From positions 1 to 10,535 of the forward strand of contig NZ_CAKRNY010000077.1 of the NCBI RefSeq assembly GCF_934371575.1: a stretch of DNA of 10,535 bases, in the 5' to 3' direction. The notes beneath the pieces are model-generated. The model did not search any database. It was given only the letters and a program-made list of their open reading frames with translations, and was not told where the DNA came from. Below are positions 1 through 6,978 of the stretch, one piece after another. Source of the stretch: an uncultured Blautia sp. (GTDB taxonomy: Bacteria; Bacillota; Clostridia; Lachnospirales; Lachnospiraceae). The position numbers and the translations under genes were made by a program. Each line of letters begins with the position of its first letter. The first letter of the stretch is position 1.

Positions 1-59
1 GGTGGAGAAGACAATACACTAAAACGAGTTCATAAAAATTTGAAAATGGGGGAATTGCC

Positions 60-1589
60 ATGTATAGAAAAAAATGGTTATCAGCATTACTTGGAGTACT
101 AATCGGAACTATGAGTTTATCTGTATCTGTTTGTGCGGCAGACTCTGTAACAGCACTTCCGAAAACAGAGGGAAAGCCTCGTCTTCTTGTTACCCAGGAC
201 GGGGAAGTGGATGATATGAATACTTTGATTCATACACTGCTTTATGCGAATGATATTGATCTGGAGGGAATTGTACAGACCAGTTCCAAGCTGCATTACA
301 GTGGAGACGATAGCACAGAACCCTTACGATGGATGGGGACAGACTGGATGTATGAGTTTCTGGATGCGTATGCAGAGGTGTATGACAATCTGAAGGTACA
401 CGATGCAGATTATCCTTCTCCGGATGACCTTCGTGCAATTACAAAAGTGGGAAATATCAAGAATGTAAGTGATACTTCTGAGGAGACTGAAGGTTCTGAG
501 CTTGTGAAAGAGCGGATTCTGGCAGAAGATGACAGACCTCTTTATATTGAAGTTGGCGGTGGTGCAAATACAGTTGCAAGGGCATTGATGTCCATTGAAG
601 AAGAATATAAAGATCAGGATGGCTGGGAAGAGCTTTACAATCGAATTTGTGAAAAAGTGATTCTTTTTGCCTGGGGAATGCAGGATGACTGTTATCTGAA
701 TTATATTCAGCCGAACTGGTCATCTATACGTATGGTAGATGTTTCCGGTTCTACTCTTGCGTATGGTTACAGATGGGCGACTCTTGAAGTACTTTCTGAT
801 GAATCCAGGGAGAAAATGAGCAGTGAATGGATGAAAGAAAATATTGAGCAGAATCTTGGCGCATTGATGGATAAATATGTGACCTGGGGAGACGGAACTT
901 ACCTGGAAGGGGAAGCAGATACGGATCAGTATGGTACAAATGAAGCACTTCTTGGAGATGACACTCTCTGGGTAGGGCATGCTTATGAACAGTATGATTT
1001 CCTTTCTGAGGGCGATTCTCCGGCATGGTTTATTACTATTCCGAACGGACTTCGCAGTCTGGAGGATCTTTCCTACGGCGGCTGGGATGGAAGATATGCA
1101 CTGAAAGAAAATGATGAAAATCCGGATGTGCGTCTGTATCAGGCGGCAAAAGGAAATGAAAAAGGAATTGCCAGTTGGATTGCTGCGATCCAGAGCGATT
1201 TTGCCATGAGAGCAAAATGGTGTGCAACGAATAAATATGAGGACGCCAATCATCTGCCGGAAGTTTCTGTGGCAGAAGGAATTGATCTGACTGCGACAGC
1301 AGGTGAAGAGATTACTTTAAATGGAATTGCCGAGGATCCGGATGGGGATACCACTACTTTCCGCTGGTATCATTATCCGTTAGGAGATACTTATCAGGAA
1401 GCGGAGGATGAAGAGGGAAATCCTGTTGCGATTGAAGTGACAACCTCCGGAGAAAATCAGGAAATTGCAACATTCACAGTTCCAGAAGATACAAAATCCG
1501 GTGATACCATCCATATTATCATGGAAGGCGTAGACGGCGGCGGAACCAATCCGGTGGCTTATCAGAGAGTGATCGTGACAGTTAAATAA
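60..1589 (+). CDS. Secreted DUF1593 / Sde182-like (nucleoside-hydrolase-like) protein
   Basis: A 509-residue exported protein. Residues 1-27 form a signal peptide: KK charge, hydrophobic core, and a likely signal peptidase I cut after VCA. It is not a convincing lipobox. Residues about 40-350 match the DUF1593/Sde182 nucleoside-hydrolase-like domain. Visible signatures are TQDGEVDD (D47, E49, D51, D52), which corresponds to the Asp-rich metal site of nucleoside hydrolases; RPLYIEVGGGANTVARAL (about 159-176); and NGLRSLEDLSYGGWDGRY (about 329-347). Residues about 415-509 are beta-rich with an AEDPDGD motif, fitting the Ig-like C-terminal domain usual in this family. The start is set by a GGGGGAA ribosome site 7 bases upstream. 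The family is associated with polysaccharide use, but its reaction is not established, so cleavage of an N- or O-glycosidic bond is inference. The gene is convergent with the kinase gene, 24 bp away. Confidence 0.85.
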   Translation: MYRKKWLSALLGVLIGTMSLSVSVCAADSVTALPKTEGKPRLLVTQDGEVDDMNTLIHTLLYANDIDLEGIVQTSSKLHYSGDDSTEPLRWMGTDWMYEFLDAYAEVYDNLKVHDADYPSPDDLRAITKVGNIKNVSDTSEETEGSELVKERILAEDDRPLYIEVGGGANTVARALMSIEEEYKDQDGWEELYNRICEKVILFAWGMQDDCYLNYIQPNWSSIRMVDVSGSTLAYGYRWATLEVLSDESREKMSSEWMKENIEQNLGALMDKYVTWGDGTYLEGEADTDQYGTNEALLGDDTLWVGHAYEQYDFLSEGDSPAWFITIPNGLRSLEDLSYGGWDGRYALKENDENPDVRLYQAAKGNEKGIASWIAAIQSDFAMRAKWCATNKYEDANHLPEVSVAEGIDLTATAGEEITLNGIAEDPDGDTTTFRWYHYPLGDTYQEAEDEEGNPVAIEVTTSGENQEIATFTVPEDTKSGDTIHIIMEGVDGGGTNPVAYQRVIVTVK

Positions 1590-1613
1590 ATCATAATAGT
1601 ATGTGGGAAAAAT

Positions 1614-2954
1614 TTATACTGGCTGGTTAAACGGCAGCATTACACTGGCAGTAAAATATCCTTTTTCACATTCAAAATTCAACAATCCGTTCTGACTTTC
1701 CACAGCAGAGCGGATTATTTTTATACCTAATCCATGGTTGGATGCATCTGCTTTGCTAGTGGCAAGACTGGGATTTTCTGCGAGAATATTACTGTTTACT
1801 TTGTTGCTTATTTTGCAGAGCAGATAATTTTGCACACATTTGATGACAATCTGGATGTCCGGAGTATCCTCCTGTTTGCTGGCTTCGATTGCGTTGTCAA
1901 GAAGATTCAGGAGGATGGTGCATAGGACTTCTTCATTGATAGAAAGCTGGCCTGGAATAATAATTTCTGTATAAGTTTTGATGTGGAACTTTTGAGCTTC
2001 CTGAATTTTTCGGTTGAGAAGGTAGTCGATTAAAGTATTTCCTGTCTGAATGTCCGTAAGTTTGCTCATTTTTTCCCCAATTGCCTGGGAAATATAGGTG
2101 TCCAGTTGATCGTATTTTTTATCTGCAAGGAGAGTCTGGATATAAAAATAGTTATTTTTCAGCTCATGGCGCTCTTTTTTTACCTGCTCCTGAATCTCCA
2201 GGGAATAGCGGTAACGGGCAAGCTGAGTGCGTGTCTGGGTAAGGGCATCGTCCAGTTTGCGCTGATCTTCGTAGGAATGGATGATGGTAGCAAAAAAATA
2301 ATAAATTATAGGCAAATTAGTGAGCAAAATGCCGGAAAGAATGGCAATCTGGTTTACGGAGTAAATTTGCGTACTTGAGGATATTCCGAAAAAAATCAAA
2401 AAACCAATAGGAAAATAAAGGATAAGAACGCCCTTAAAACAAGACATGGGAAAAGGTGTAGATAATTTTATCTTCCGGAAAAGTTTTGATAAAAGGAAAA
2501 GCAATATGTATAAAACCAGGGTTGTAAGCATATCAAGTGTGCGGTAAACCTGCGGCTGCATAGAAAATTCCTGACTGTAAAGAGGAGAACATACCATTTT
2601 ATAAAGCTGGGTGAAGGTCATAAAATATAAGACATATACCAGTTTAGTGAAAAGTGTACCCGCCAGGGCAATATGAGCGCAAAGTACAGAAACAGGGATC
2701 GTGCATACGAAATAAAACCAGTAAGGAGTTTGGGCAGCTCCTGTAAGCTTCAGACAAATGGAAGAAAGTTCCAGACGGAGAATAAGATACACTATTATTG
2801 TGAATAACAGGTATAAGGATGAACCTACAGCAATGGAGTGCCCCACAGTATGATTCTTTTTAAGACCACAGAGAATCAGCAAGGTATAGGAAAGAAATGA
2901 AAAAATAATGATGGAGTCAAGTGTCTGGTAAAGATGATAAATAAAATTAAACAT
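1614..2954 (-). CDS. Sensor histidine kinase, GHKL/AgrC-like (polytopic membrane)
   Basis: A 446-residue sensor kinase. Residues about 1-226 hold six or seven hydrophobic helices with short loops, so the signal is probably sensed in or near the membrane, as in AgrC/ComD-type kinases. A helical linker (about 228-260) leads to the H-box ERHELKNN, with H263 as the expected phosphorylated histidine. The ATPase part shows the N-box LLNLLDNAIEA (N350, D353, N354) and the G-box NHGLGIKII (406-414). This HxxxKNN type pairs with LytTR regulators. The ribosome site AGGAGG lies 4 bases before the ATG, inside the end of the regulator gene, and the two frames overlap by 8 bp, so translation is probably coupled. 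No agrB/agrD-like peptide gene is present nearby. The ligand is therefore unknown and may be a sugar, a peptide or envelope stress. Confidence 0.9.
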   Translation of the reverse strand: MFNFIYHLYQTLDSIIIFSFLSYTLLILCGLKKNHTVGHSIAVGSSLYLLFTIIVYLILRLELSSICLKLTGAAQTPYWFYFVCTIPVSVLCAHIALAGTLFTKLVYVLYFMTFTQLYKMVCSPLYSQEFSMQPQVYRTLDMLTTLVLYILLFLLSKLFRKIKLSTPFPMSCFKGVLILYFPIGFLIFFGISSSTQIYSVNQIAILSGILLTNLPIIYYFFATIIHSYEDQRKLDDALTQTRTQLARYRYSLEIQEQVKKERHELKNNYFYIQTLLADKKYDQLDTYISQAIGEKMSKLTDIQTGNTLIDYLLNRKIQEAQKFHIKTYTEIIIPGQLSINEEVLCTILLNLLDNAIEASKQEDTPDIQIVIKCVQNYLLCKISNKVNSNILAENPSLATSKADASNHGLGIKIIRSAVESQNGLLNFECEKGYFTASVMLPFNQPV

Positions 2955-3660
2955 AAAACCTCCTGAAGCCCTCCTTTACTTCGTCTACTTTACCGCGGCT
3001 TATAGGTAGCTCCTGACCGCTTGTAAGCTGGAGGGAAGATTTTCCTATATAAAAAATATGTCTGCAATTTACAAGATAGCTACGGTGGATTTTAATAAAT
3101 CCATGAGGAACAAGATATTCTTCCATATCAGAAATTTTGCATTGAACAATGCTGTTGCCCACGGTTGTCACAATGAGACAGTTTTTACGCTGAGCCTCAA
3201 CATAAAAAATATTGCGGATATCAAAGGAAAAAATATCTCCAGAACCTGGTTCTGTAATAAAAATCAAGTGTTTTGTCTGTTCTTCCAACTTTTGTGATAT
3301 GGCATCCACGAGAGCGGGGAGAAGTTTCTGATATTCGCTTTTTCGGATAAAACGGAAAGGCTGTACCTCGAATGTCTGGAAGACCAGCTCTTCTTTGTTG
3401 GATATAAAAATAACAAGGGAGTCAGGTGCCTGCGCCCGTATGTGGCGGCAGACCTGGATTCCGTCAATTCCTGGCATTTCGATATCAAGAAAAATAACAT
3501 CATAATGATAATTCTCATTAAAAGTTTGCAGGAAATTTTTCCCAGAGGAAAAACTGTCGAATTCTATGGCAACATGACGGTTATTGAAGGAATCAATTAG
3601 AGTATTTTTTAGATATGAAAGAATTTCAGCTTCATCTTCTACAATAGCGGCTTGGAACAT
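2947..3660 (-). CDS. LytTR-family response regulator
   Basis: A 237-residue two-component regulator. Residues 1-125 are a receiver domain: acidic E8/D9/E10, phospho-acceptor D59 in VIFLDIEMPG, and the conserved K in RFIRKSEY. Residues about 140-237 are a LytTR DNA-binding domain (IFYVEAQRKNCLI, then FIKIHRSYLVN near the end). The start chosen is the ATG at 3660, giving MFQAAIVEDE. It has an AAGGAGG site 6 bases upstream (3667-3673). A longer in-frame extension to 3738 would add 26 residues unlike the family and would cover the promoter. The kinase gene follows with an 8-bp overlap. Its probable target is the repeat pair at 3711-3747, between it and the GH3 gene. LytTR proteins usually bind two direct repeats about two helical turns apart. 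Confidence 0.92.
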   Translation of the reverse strand: MFQAAIVEDEAEILSYLKNTLIDSFNNRHVAIEFDSFSSGKNFLQTFNENYHYDVIFLDIEMPGIDGIQVCRHIRAQAPDSLVIFISNKEELVFQTFEVQPFRFIRKSEYQKLLPALVDAISQKLEEQTKHLIFITEPGSGDIFSFDIRNIFYVEAQRKNCLIVTTVGNSIVQCKISDMEEYLVPHGFIKIHRSYLVNCRHIFYIGKSSLQLTSGQELPISRGKVDEVKEGFRRFYV

Positions 3661-3684
3661 GTCTTTCCTCCTTAAGTCTTTTTT

Positions 3685-3693
3685 ATTATACCA
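3685..3693 (-). promoter_or_regulatory. Extended -10 promoter of the regulator-kinase operon
   Basis: On the minus strand this reads TGGTATAAT, a perfect TATAAT with an extended TGn. It predicts a start near 3679 and a leader of about 19 bases that includes the AAGGAGG site. No good -35 hexamer is found 16-18 bases upstream. The repeat pair at 3711-3747 occupies roughly -32 to -68, as expected for a promoter that depends on an activator. Confidence 0.6.
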
Positions 3694-3710
3694 GAGTATA
3701 GCACATTTTT

Positions 3711-3747
3711 TTCTGCAATTGGTACCATATTTCTGCAACTGGTACCA
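3711..3747. promoter_or_regulatory. Putative LytTR operator: two 17-bp direct repeats
   Basis: TTCTGCAATTGGTACCA (3711-3727) and TTCTGCAACTGGTACCA (3731-3747) agree at 16 of 17 positions and repeat every 20 bp, about two helical turns. This is the geometry of AgrA/LytTR-type sites. The minus strand contains CCAGTT/CCAATT, resembling the GTT core of LytTR half-sites. The pair lies between the response regulator gene and the GH3 gene and can serve both promoters. Binding by this regulator is inferred from position and family knowledge. Confidence 0.7.
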
Positions 3748-3771
3748 AAATCATGAAAATAGAATTTTTTG

Positions 3772-3780
3772 TGATAAGAT
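3772..3780 (+). promoter_or_regulatory. Extended -10 promoter of the GH3 gene
   Basis: TGATAAGAT gives TGn plus TAAGAT (4 of 6 to TATAAT). It predicts a start near 3787 and a leader of about 25 bases containing AAAGGAGGAGG. The -35 position (about 3752-3757, CATGAA) is poor. The nearer direct repeat ends at 3747, directly upstream, which suggests activation by the LytTR regulator. Confidence 0.5.
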
Positions 3781-3811
3781 TCAGCTATCTCAAAGGAGGA
3801 GGAAAAACAAA

Positions 3812-6667
3812 ATGATCAAGTTAAACATGAGTGACGTGATCAGCGTCCTCAACATGTGCAAACCTTACCTCATTGCGATTGCCGTAATTCTGGTAGTTGG
3901 TATTGTGGCTGAGGTTATGTGCAAAAAAATGGAAAATCCAAAAAGAAAACTTGTTAGAGGAAATGCGATTCTGGCAATGGTTCTTGGCGTTGTGATCGTG
4001 GCAAACCTGATTTGTACAGGCCCAATGTCTACTCTGCTTACGTTAAGTACACAGGCAGCAGAAACTGTTTCTGATGAGACAACAGAGCAGTCCAATGAAG
4101 ACTGTCGTACTATTGCAGCGGAGGGAACAGTTCTTCTGGAAAATGATGGTGTTCTTCCATTAAAGGATACAAAAAACATCAATGTCTTTGGCTGGGCAAG
4201 TGTGAATCCTATTTATGGCGGTTCCGGAGCTGGTGCTTTAAACGATCTTTATGACCGCGTAACTATGCTGGAAGGTCTTGAAGATGCCGGGTTCAAGTTA
4301 AACAGTGAATTAACGGATCTGTACACCAATTATGGAAAAGAACGCGCAGACTACGGTTCAGACTGGTCTTTACCGGAGGTTCCGGCAGAAGAATATTCAG
4401 ATGAACTGATTGAAAATGCAAAGGAATTTTCCGATACTGCGATTGTAACAATTGCCAGATGGGGCGGAGAAGGAAGCGATCTTCCCACTGATATGTCCAG
4501 TGTTTCCTATACAAATAATTCTGACTCTTACAATGATTTTGAAACAGGTCAGCACTATCTGGAACTGAGCCAGACTGAGAAAAATATGATCAATCTGGTA
4601 TGTGAAAACTTTGAGCATGTAATTCTGGTTTATGATGGTCTTTCTACTTTTGAACTTGGATTTGTGGAGGATTATCCGCAGATTCAGGGTATTCTCTGGT
4701 GTGCAGGTCCTGGACAGACTGGATTTGACAGCCTTGGAAAAATCATAAGCGGAGAAGTAAATCCATCTGGAAAAACTTCCGATACTTTCTTATATGATTT
4801 AACTGAAACACCTACATGGAATAATTTTGGCGATTTCAAATACGACAATATGGATGAGTTCAAAATTGATGAAAGTGATCCATATGTAGGCGGAAGCGTT
4901 CCTACATTTGTAAACTATGTAGAAGGAATTTATGTAGGATATCGTTTCTATGAAACTGCTGCACAGGAAGGATTTCTGGATTATGATAAGGTTGTAAAAT
5001 ATCCATTTGGATATGGTCTCAGCTACACTGATTTTACCCAGGAACTGGAATCTTCCAGCATGGAAAATGGAGAAATTACTCTTAATGTGAAGGTAACAAA
5101 TACTGGAGACATAGCTGGAAAAGATGTTGTGGAAGTTTATTATAACCCGCCGTATACCAATGGAGGAATTGAGAAATCAACGGCAAATCTCATTGGATAT
5201 GAGAAAACAAATGAACTGAAACCAGGTGAATCACAGACGGTAACAATTTCTTTTACAGCTGAGGACATGGCTTCTTATGATTACCTGGAAAATGGATGCT
5301 ACGTGCTGGAAGCAGGAGATTATGAGATCAGTATCAACAGCGATTCTCATAATGTGATCGATTCTGTTACTTATACAGTAGATAAAGATATTGTTTATGA
5401 TGAGGCAAATCCACGTTCAACAGATTTGACTGCTGCTGTAAATCAATTCGGTTATGTAGACGGACATCTTACTTATTTATCACGTAAAGATGGCTTCAAG
5501 AATTATGATGAAACAACAGCTGCACCTGCGAGCCTGTCTATGCCGGAGGATTTAAAAGAGGGATTTATTGTAACTTCCAACTACGAAATGCCGGAAATTC
5601 CAGATGCCGAAATGCCTGTGACTGGTGCGGATAATGGAATGAAACTGGCGGAGCTTCGCGGTGCAGATTATGATGATGAGCGTTGGGAAACACTTCTGGA
5701 TCAGCTTACAATTGATGAGATGCAGAATATGATTGCCCATGCCGGATTCCAGACTGCAGAAGCAAAAAGCGTTGAAAAAGTTGCTACTGTTGACTGCGAT
5801 GGACCATCCGCTGTGAGCAATAACTTTACAGGTGCAGGTTCTGTAGGATTCCCGTCAAATGTTATGATCGCCTGCACATGGAATAAGGATTTAGCTCATA
5901 CATACGGATATGATATGGGAAAAATGGCTACAGAACTTGGTTGCTCTGGATGGTATGCACCATCTATGAACCTTCATAGAAGTGCATTTGGTGGGCGTAC
6001 ATATGAGTACCCATCAGAGGATCCAATCCTTGCAGGAACTATGTCTGCACAGGCTGTAAATGGTGCTGCTGAGAATGGTGTTTATGCATATATGAAACAT
6101 TTTGCAATGAACGAGCAGGAGACAAACCGTTGGATTATGATCTGCACCTGGTCAAATGAACAGGCAATGCGTGAACTGTATTTGAAATCATTTGAAATCT
6201 GTGTAAAAAACAGCAATATTACAGCTGCAATGTCTTCCTTTAACTACATTGGAAATGTGTGGGCTGGCGGAAATTACGAACTGCAGACAACGCTTCTCCG
6301 TGATGAATGGGGATTCAAAGGCTTTGTAGAAACCGACTATTTTGCTGGTGCATTTAACATGAATGCAGATCAGGTAATCGCAACTGGCGGTTCCTGCTGT
6401 TTGTCTACATTTGATGTAGGAGCAAACTTTGTTACAGATACATCTGACCCATCCACAGTTCAGTATATGAGAACTGCCTGCAAGAACATTATGTATACTG
6501 TTGTGAACAGTAATGCATATGCTGATGAAACATCTTTAACACTGGCATTGTGGATGAAAATCATGGTTGGTGTGGACGTGGCAGTAGCTGTTATCCTGAT
6601 TCTTCTGGAAGTAGTTCTGGTGAAGAAATATAAGAAGAGAAAAAGTGTGTTAATTGTTGTTGAGTAA
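3812..6667 (+). CDS. Membrane-anchored, domain-swapped GH3 glycoside hydrolase (beta-glucosidase-like)
   Basis: A 951-residue enzyme from ATG 3812, with AAAGGAGGAGG 8-11 bases upstream. Extending to 3584 would run through the promoter and the regulator gene. Helices at 18-37 and 50-70 are separated by the positive loop KKMENPKRKLVR. A third helix (917-937) is followed by KKYKKRK. The positive-inside rule puts residues about 71-915 outside the cell. The order is GH3 C-terminal alpha/beta domain (about 90-400, including ARWGGEGSD with E220 as acid/base candidate), fibronectin-III-like domain (about 420-515), then the GH3 barrel domain (about 625-875). Barrel motifs are GRTYEYPSEDP (728-738), MKHFAMNEQETNR (KH at 762-763) and GFVETDYFAGA, with D842 as nucleophile in TDY rather than SDW. 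This swapped order is known in Ruminococcus albus and Butyrivibrio beta-glucosidases. Substrate is not predictable beyond a beta-linked exo-glycosidase. Regulation is probably by the divergent LytTR system. Confidence 0.9.
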   Translation: MIKLNMSDVISVLNMCKPYLIAIAVILVVGIVAEVMCKKMENPKRKLVRGNAILAMVLGVVIVANLICTGPMSTLLTLSTQAAETVSDETTEQSNEDCRTIAAEGTVLLENDGVLPLKDTKNINVFGWASVNPIYGGSGAGALNDLYDRVTMLEGLEDAGFKLNSELTDLYTNYGKERADYGSDWSLPEVPAEEYSDELIENAKEFSDTAIVTIARWGGEGSDLPTDMSSVSYTNNSDSYNDFETGQHYLELSQTEKNMINLVCENFEHVILVYDGLSTFELGFVEDYPQIQGILWCAGPGQTGFDSLGKIISGEVNPSGKTSDTFLYDLTETPTWNNFGDFKYDNMDEFKIDESDPYVGGSVPTFVNYVEGIYVGYRFYETAAQEGFLDYDKVVKYPFGYGLSYTDFTQELESSSMENGEITLNVKVTNTGDIAGKDVVEVYYNPPYTNGGIEKSTANLIGYEKTNELKPGESQTVTISFTAEDMASYDYLENGCYVLEAGDYEISINSDSHNVIDSVTYTVDKDIVYDEANPRSTDLTAAVNQFGYVDGHLTYLSRKDGFKNYDETTAAPASLSMPEDLKEGFIVTSNYEMPEIPDAEMPVTGADNGMKLAELRGADYDDERWETLLDQLTIDEMQNMIAHAGFQTAEAKSVEKVATVDCDGPSAVSNNFTGAGSVGFPSNVMIACTWNKDLAHTYGYDMGKMATELGCSGWYAPSMNLHRSAFGGRTYEYPSEDPILAGTMSAQAVNGAAENGVYAYMKHFAMNEQETNRWIMICTWSNEQAMRELYLKSFEICVKNSNITAAMSSFNYIGNVWAGGNYELQTTLLRDEWGFKGFVETDYFAGAFNMNADQVIATGGSCCLSTFDVGANFVTDTSDPSTVQYMRTACKNIMYTVVNSNAYADETSLTLALWMKIMVGVDVAVAVILILLEVVLVKKYKKRKSVLIVVE

Positions 6668-6715
6668 TAGATCGTGATGAATTCATGAAGATAGTTTACA
6701 GAGTTAAATTATAAA

Positions 6716-6778
6716 GCATACCATCCTCCAAAAAGTTAGAAATCAAAATCTAACGATTGGAGGGTGGTAATTTTATGC
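6716..6778 (+). repeat. Large imperfect hairpin downstream of GH3
   Basis: ACCATCCTCCAA (6720-6731) pairs with TTGGAGGGTGGT (6757-6768) with one G-U. Inside it GTTAGA (6735-6740) pairs with TCTAAC (6749-6754) around an 8-base loop, and GCATA/TATGC extends it outward. It may end GH3 transcription, but the following run is only AATTTTA. The 3' arm contains a ribosome-site-like GGAGGGTGG followed by ATG at 6775 and a stop four codons later, so it could instead be a remnant of a lost gene start. Confidence 0.5.
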
Positions 6779-6801
6779 TCAAAATGTGATGTAAAACAGT
6801 A

Positions 6802-6830
6802 TTGCATATCACAATTATAAATGATATAAT
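6802..6830 (+). promoter_or_regulatory. Promoter of the Rpn-family gene
   Basis: TTGCAT (6802-6807), a 17-bp spacer and TATAAT (6825-6830). AATTAT (6813-6818) and ATAATT (6826-6831) form a small inverted repeat over the -10. The 13-mer GTATTGCATATCA (6799-6811) recurs at the antitoxin promoter (9508-9520) in the same place relative to its TATAAT. Confidence 0.55.
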
Positions 6831-6978
6831 TAGTATATAAACTTAAAGGCTTATAAAGTCATTGCTCCATCAAGTATTCTATGTTATGCTTAATTTGCAT
6901 CTCAGGAGTTTTCTATTTTATCCAGACCATTCGGTAACTAATTCCTGTGAAATAAGCAAAATAAAGAAGGTGGTATAC

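Larger units (their letters stand above)
6668..6978. other. Intergenic region between GH3 and the Rpn gene
   Basis: About 310 bases without a convincing gene. It holds a small EcoRI-type palindrome (6677-6686), a large hairpin (6716-6778), a short ATG frame of four codons after the hairpin (6775), and the promoter of the Rpn gene followed by a leader of about 140 bases. No standard U-tract terminator for the GH3 gene is visible other than the hairpin. Confidence 0.6.

Noticed and set aside
720..1253. 177-codon minus-strand frame inside the DUF1593 gene
   Set aside because: It lies wholly antisense to a clear family member, has no ribosome site and reads as a Cys/Ile-rich shadow with no family resemblance.
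1590..1616. Bidirectional terminator between the convergent DUF1593 and kinase genes
   Set aside because: Only a short AGTAT/ATACT pairing is visible around a 13-base loop, too weak to call.
3661..3738. Longer N-terminus for the response regulator
   Set aside because: It would cover the extended -10 and half of the repeat pair. MFQAAIVEDE at 3660 has a strong ribosome site and is the normal receiver start.
3584..3811. Longer N-terminus for the GH3 protein
   Set aside because: It runs antisense through the regulator gene and across both promoters. ATG 3812 has AAAGGAGGAGG and begins just before the first membrane helix.
6862..6978. Longer N-terminus for the Rpn protein
   Set aside because: It has no ribosome site, and the extra 39 residues do not look like the family, which opens with MGVKD-type sequence. 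TTG 6979 has AAGGTGG upstream.
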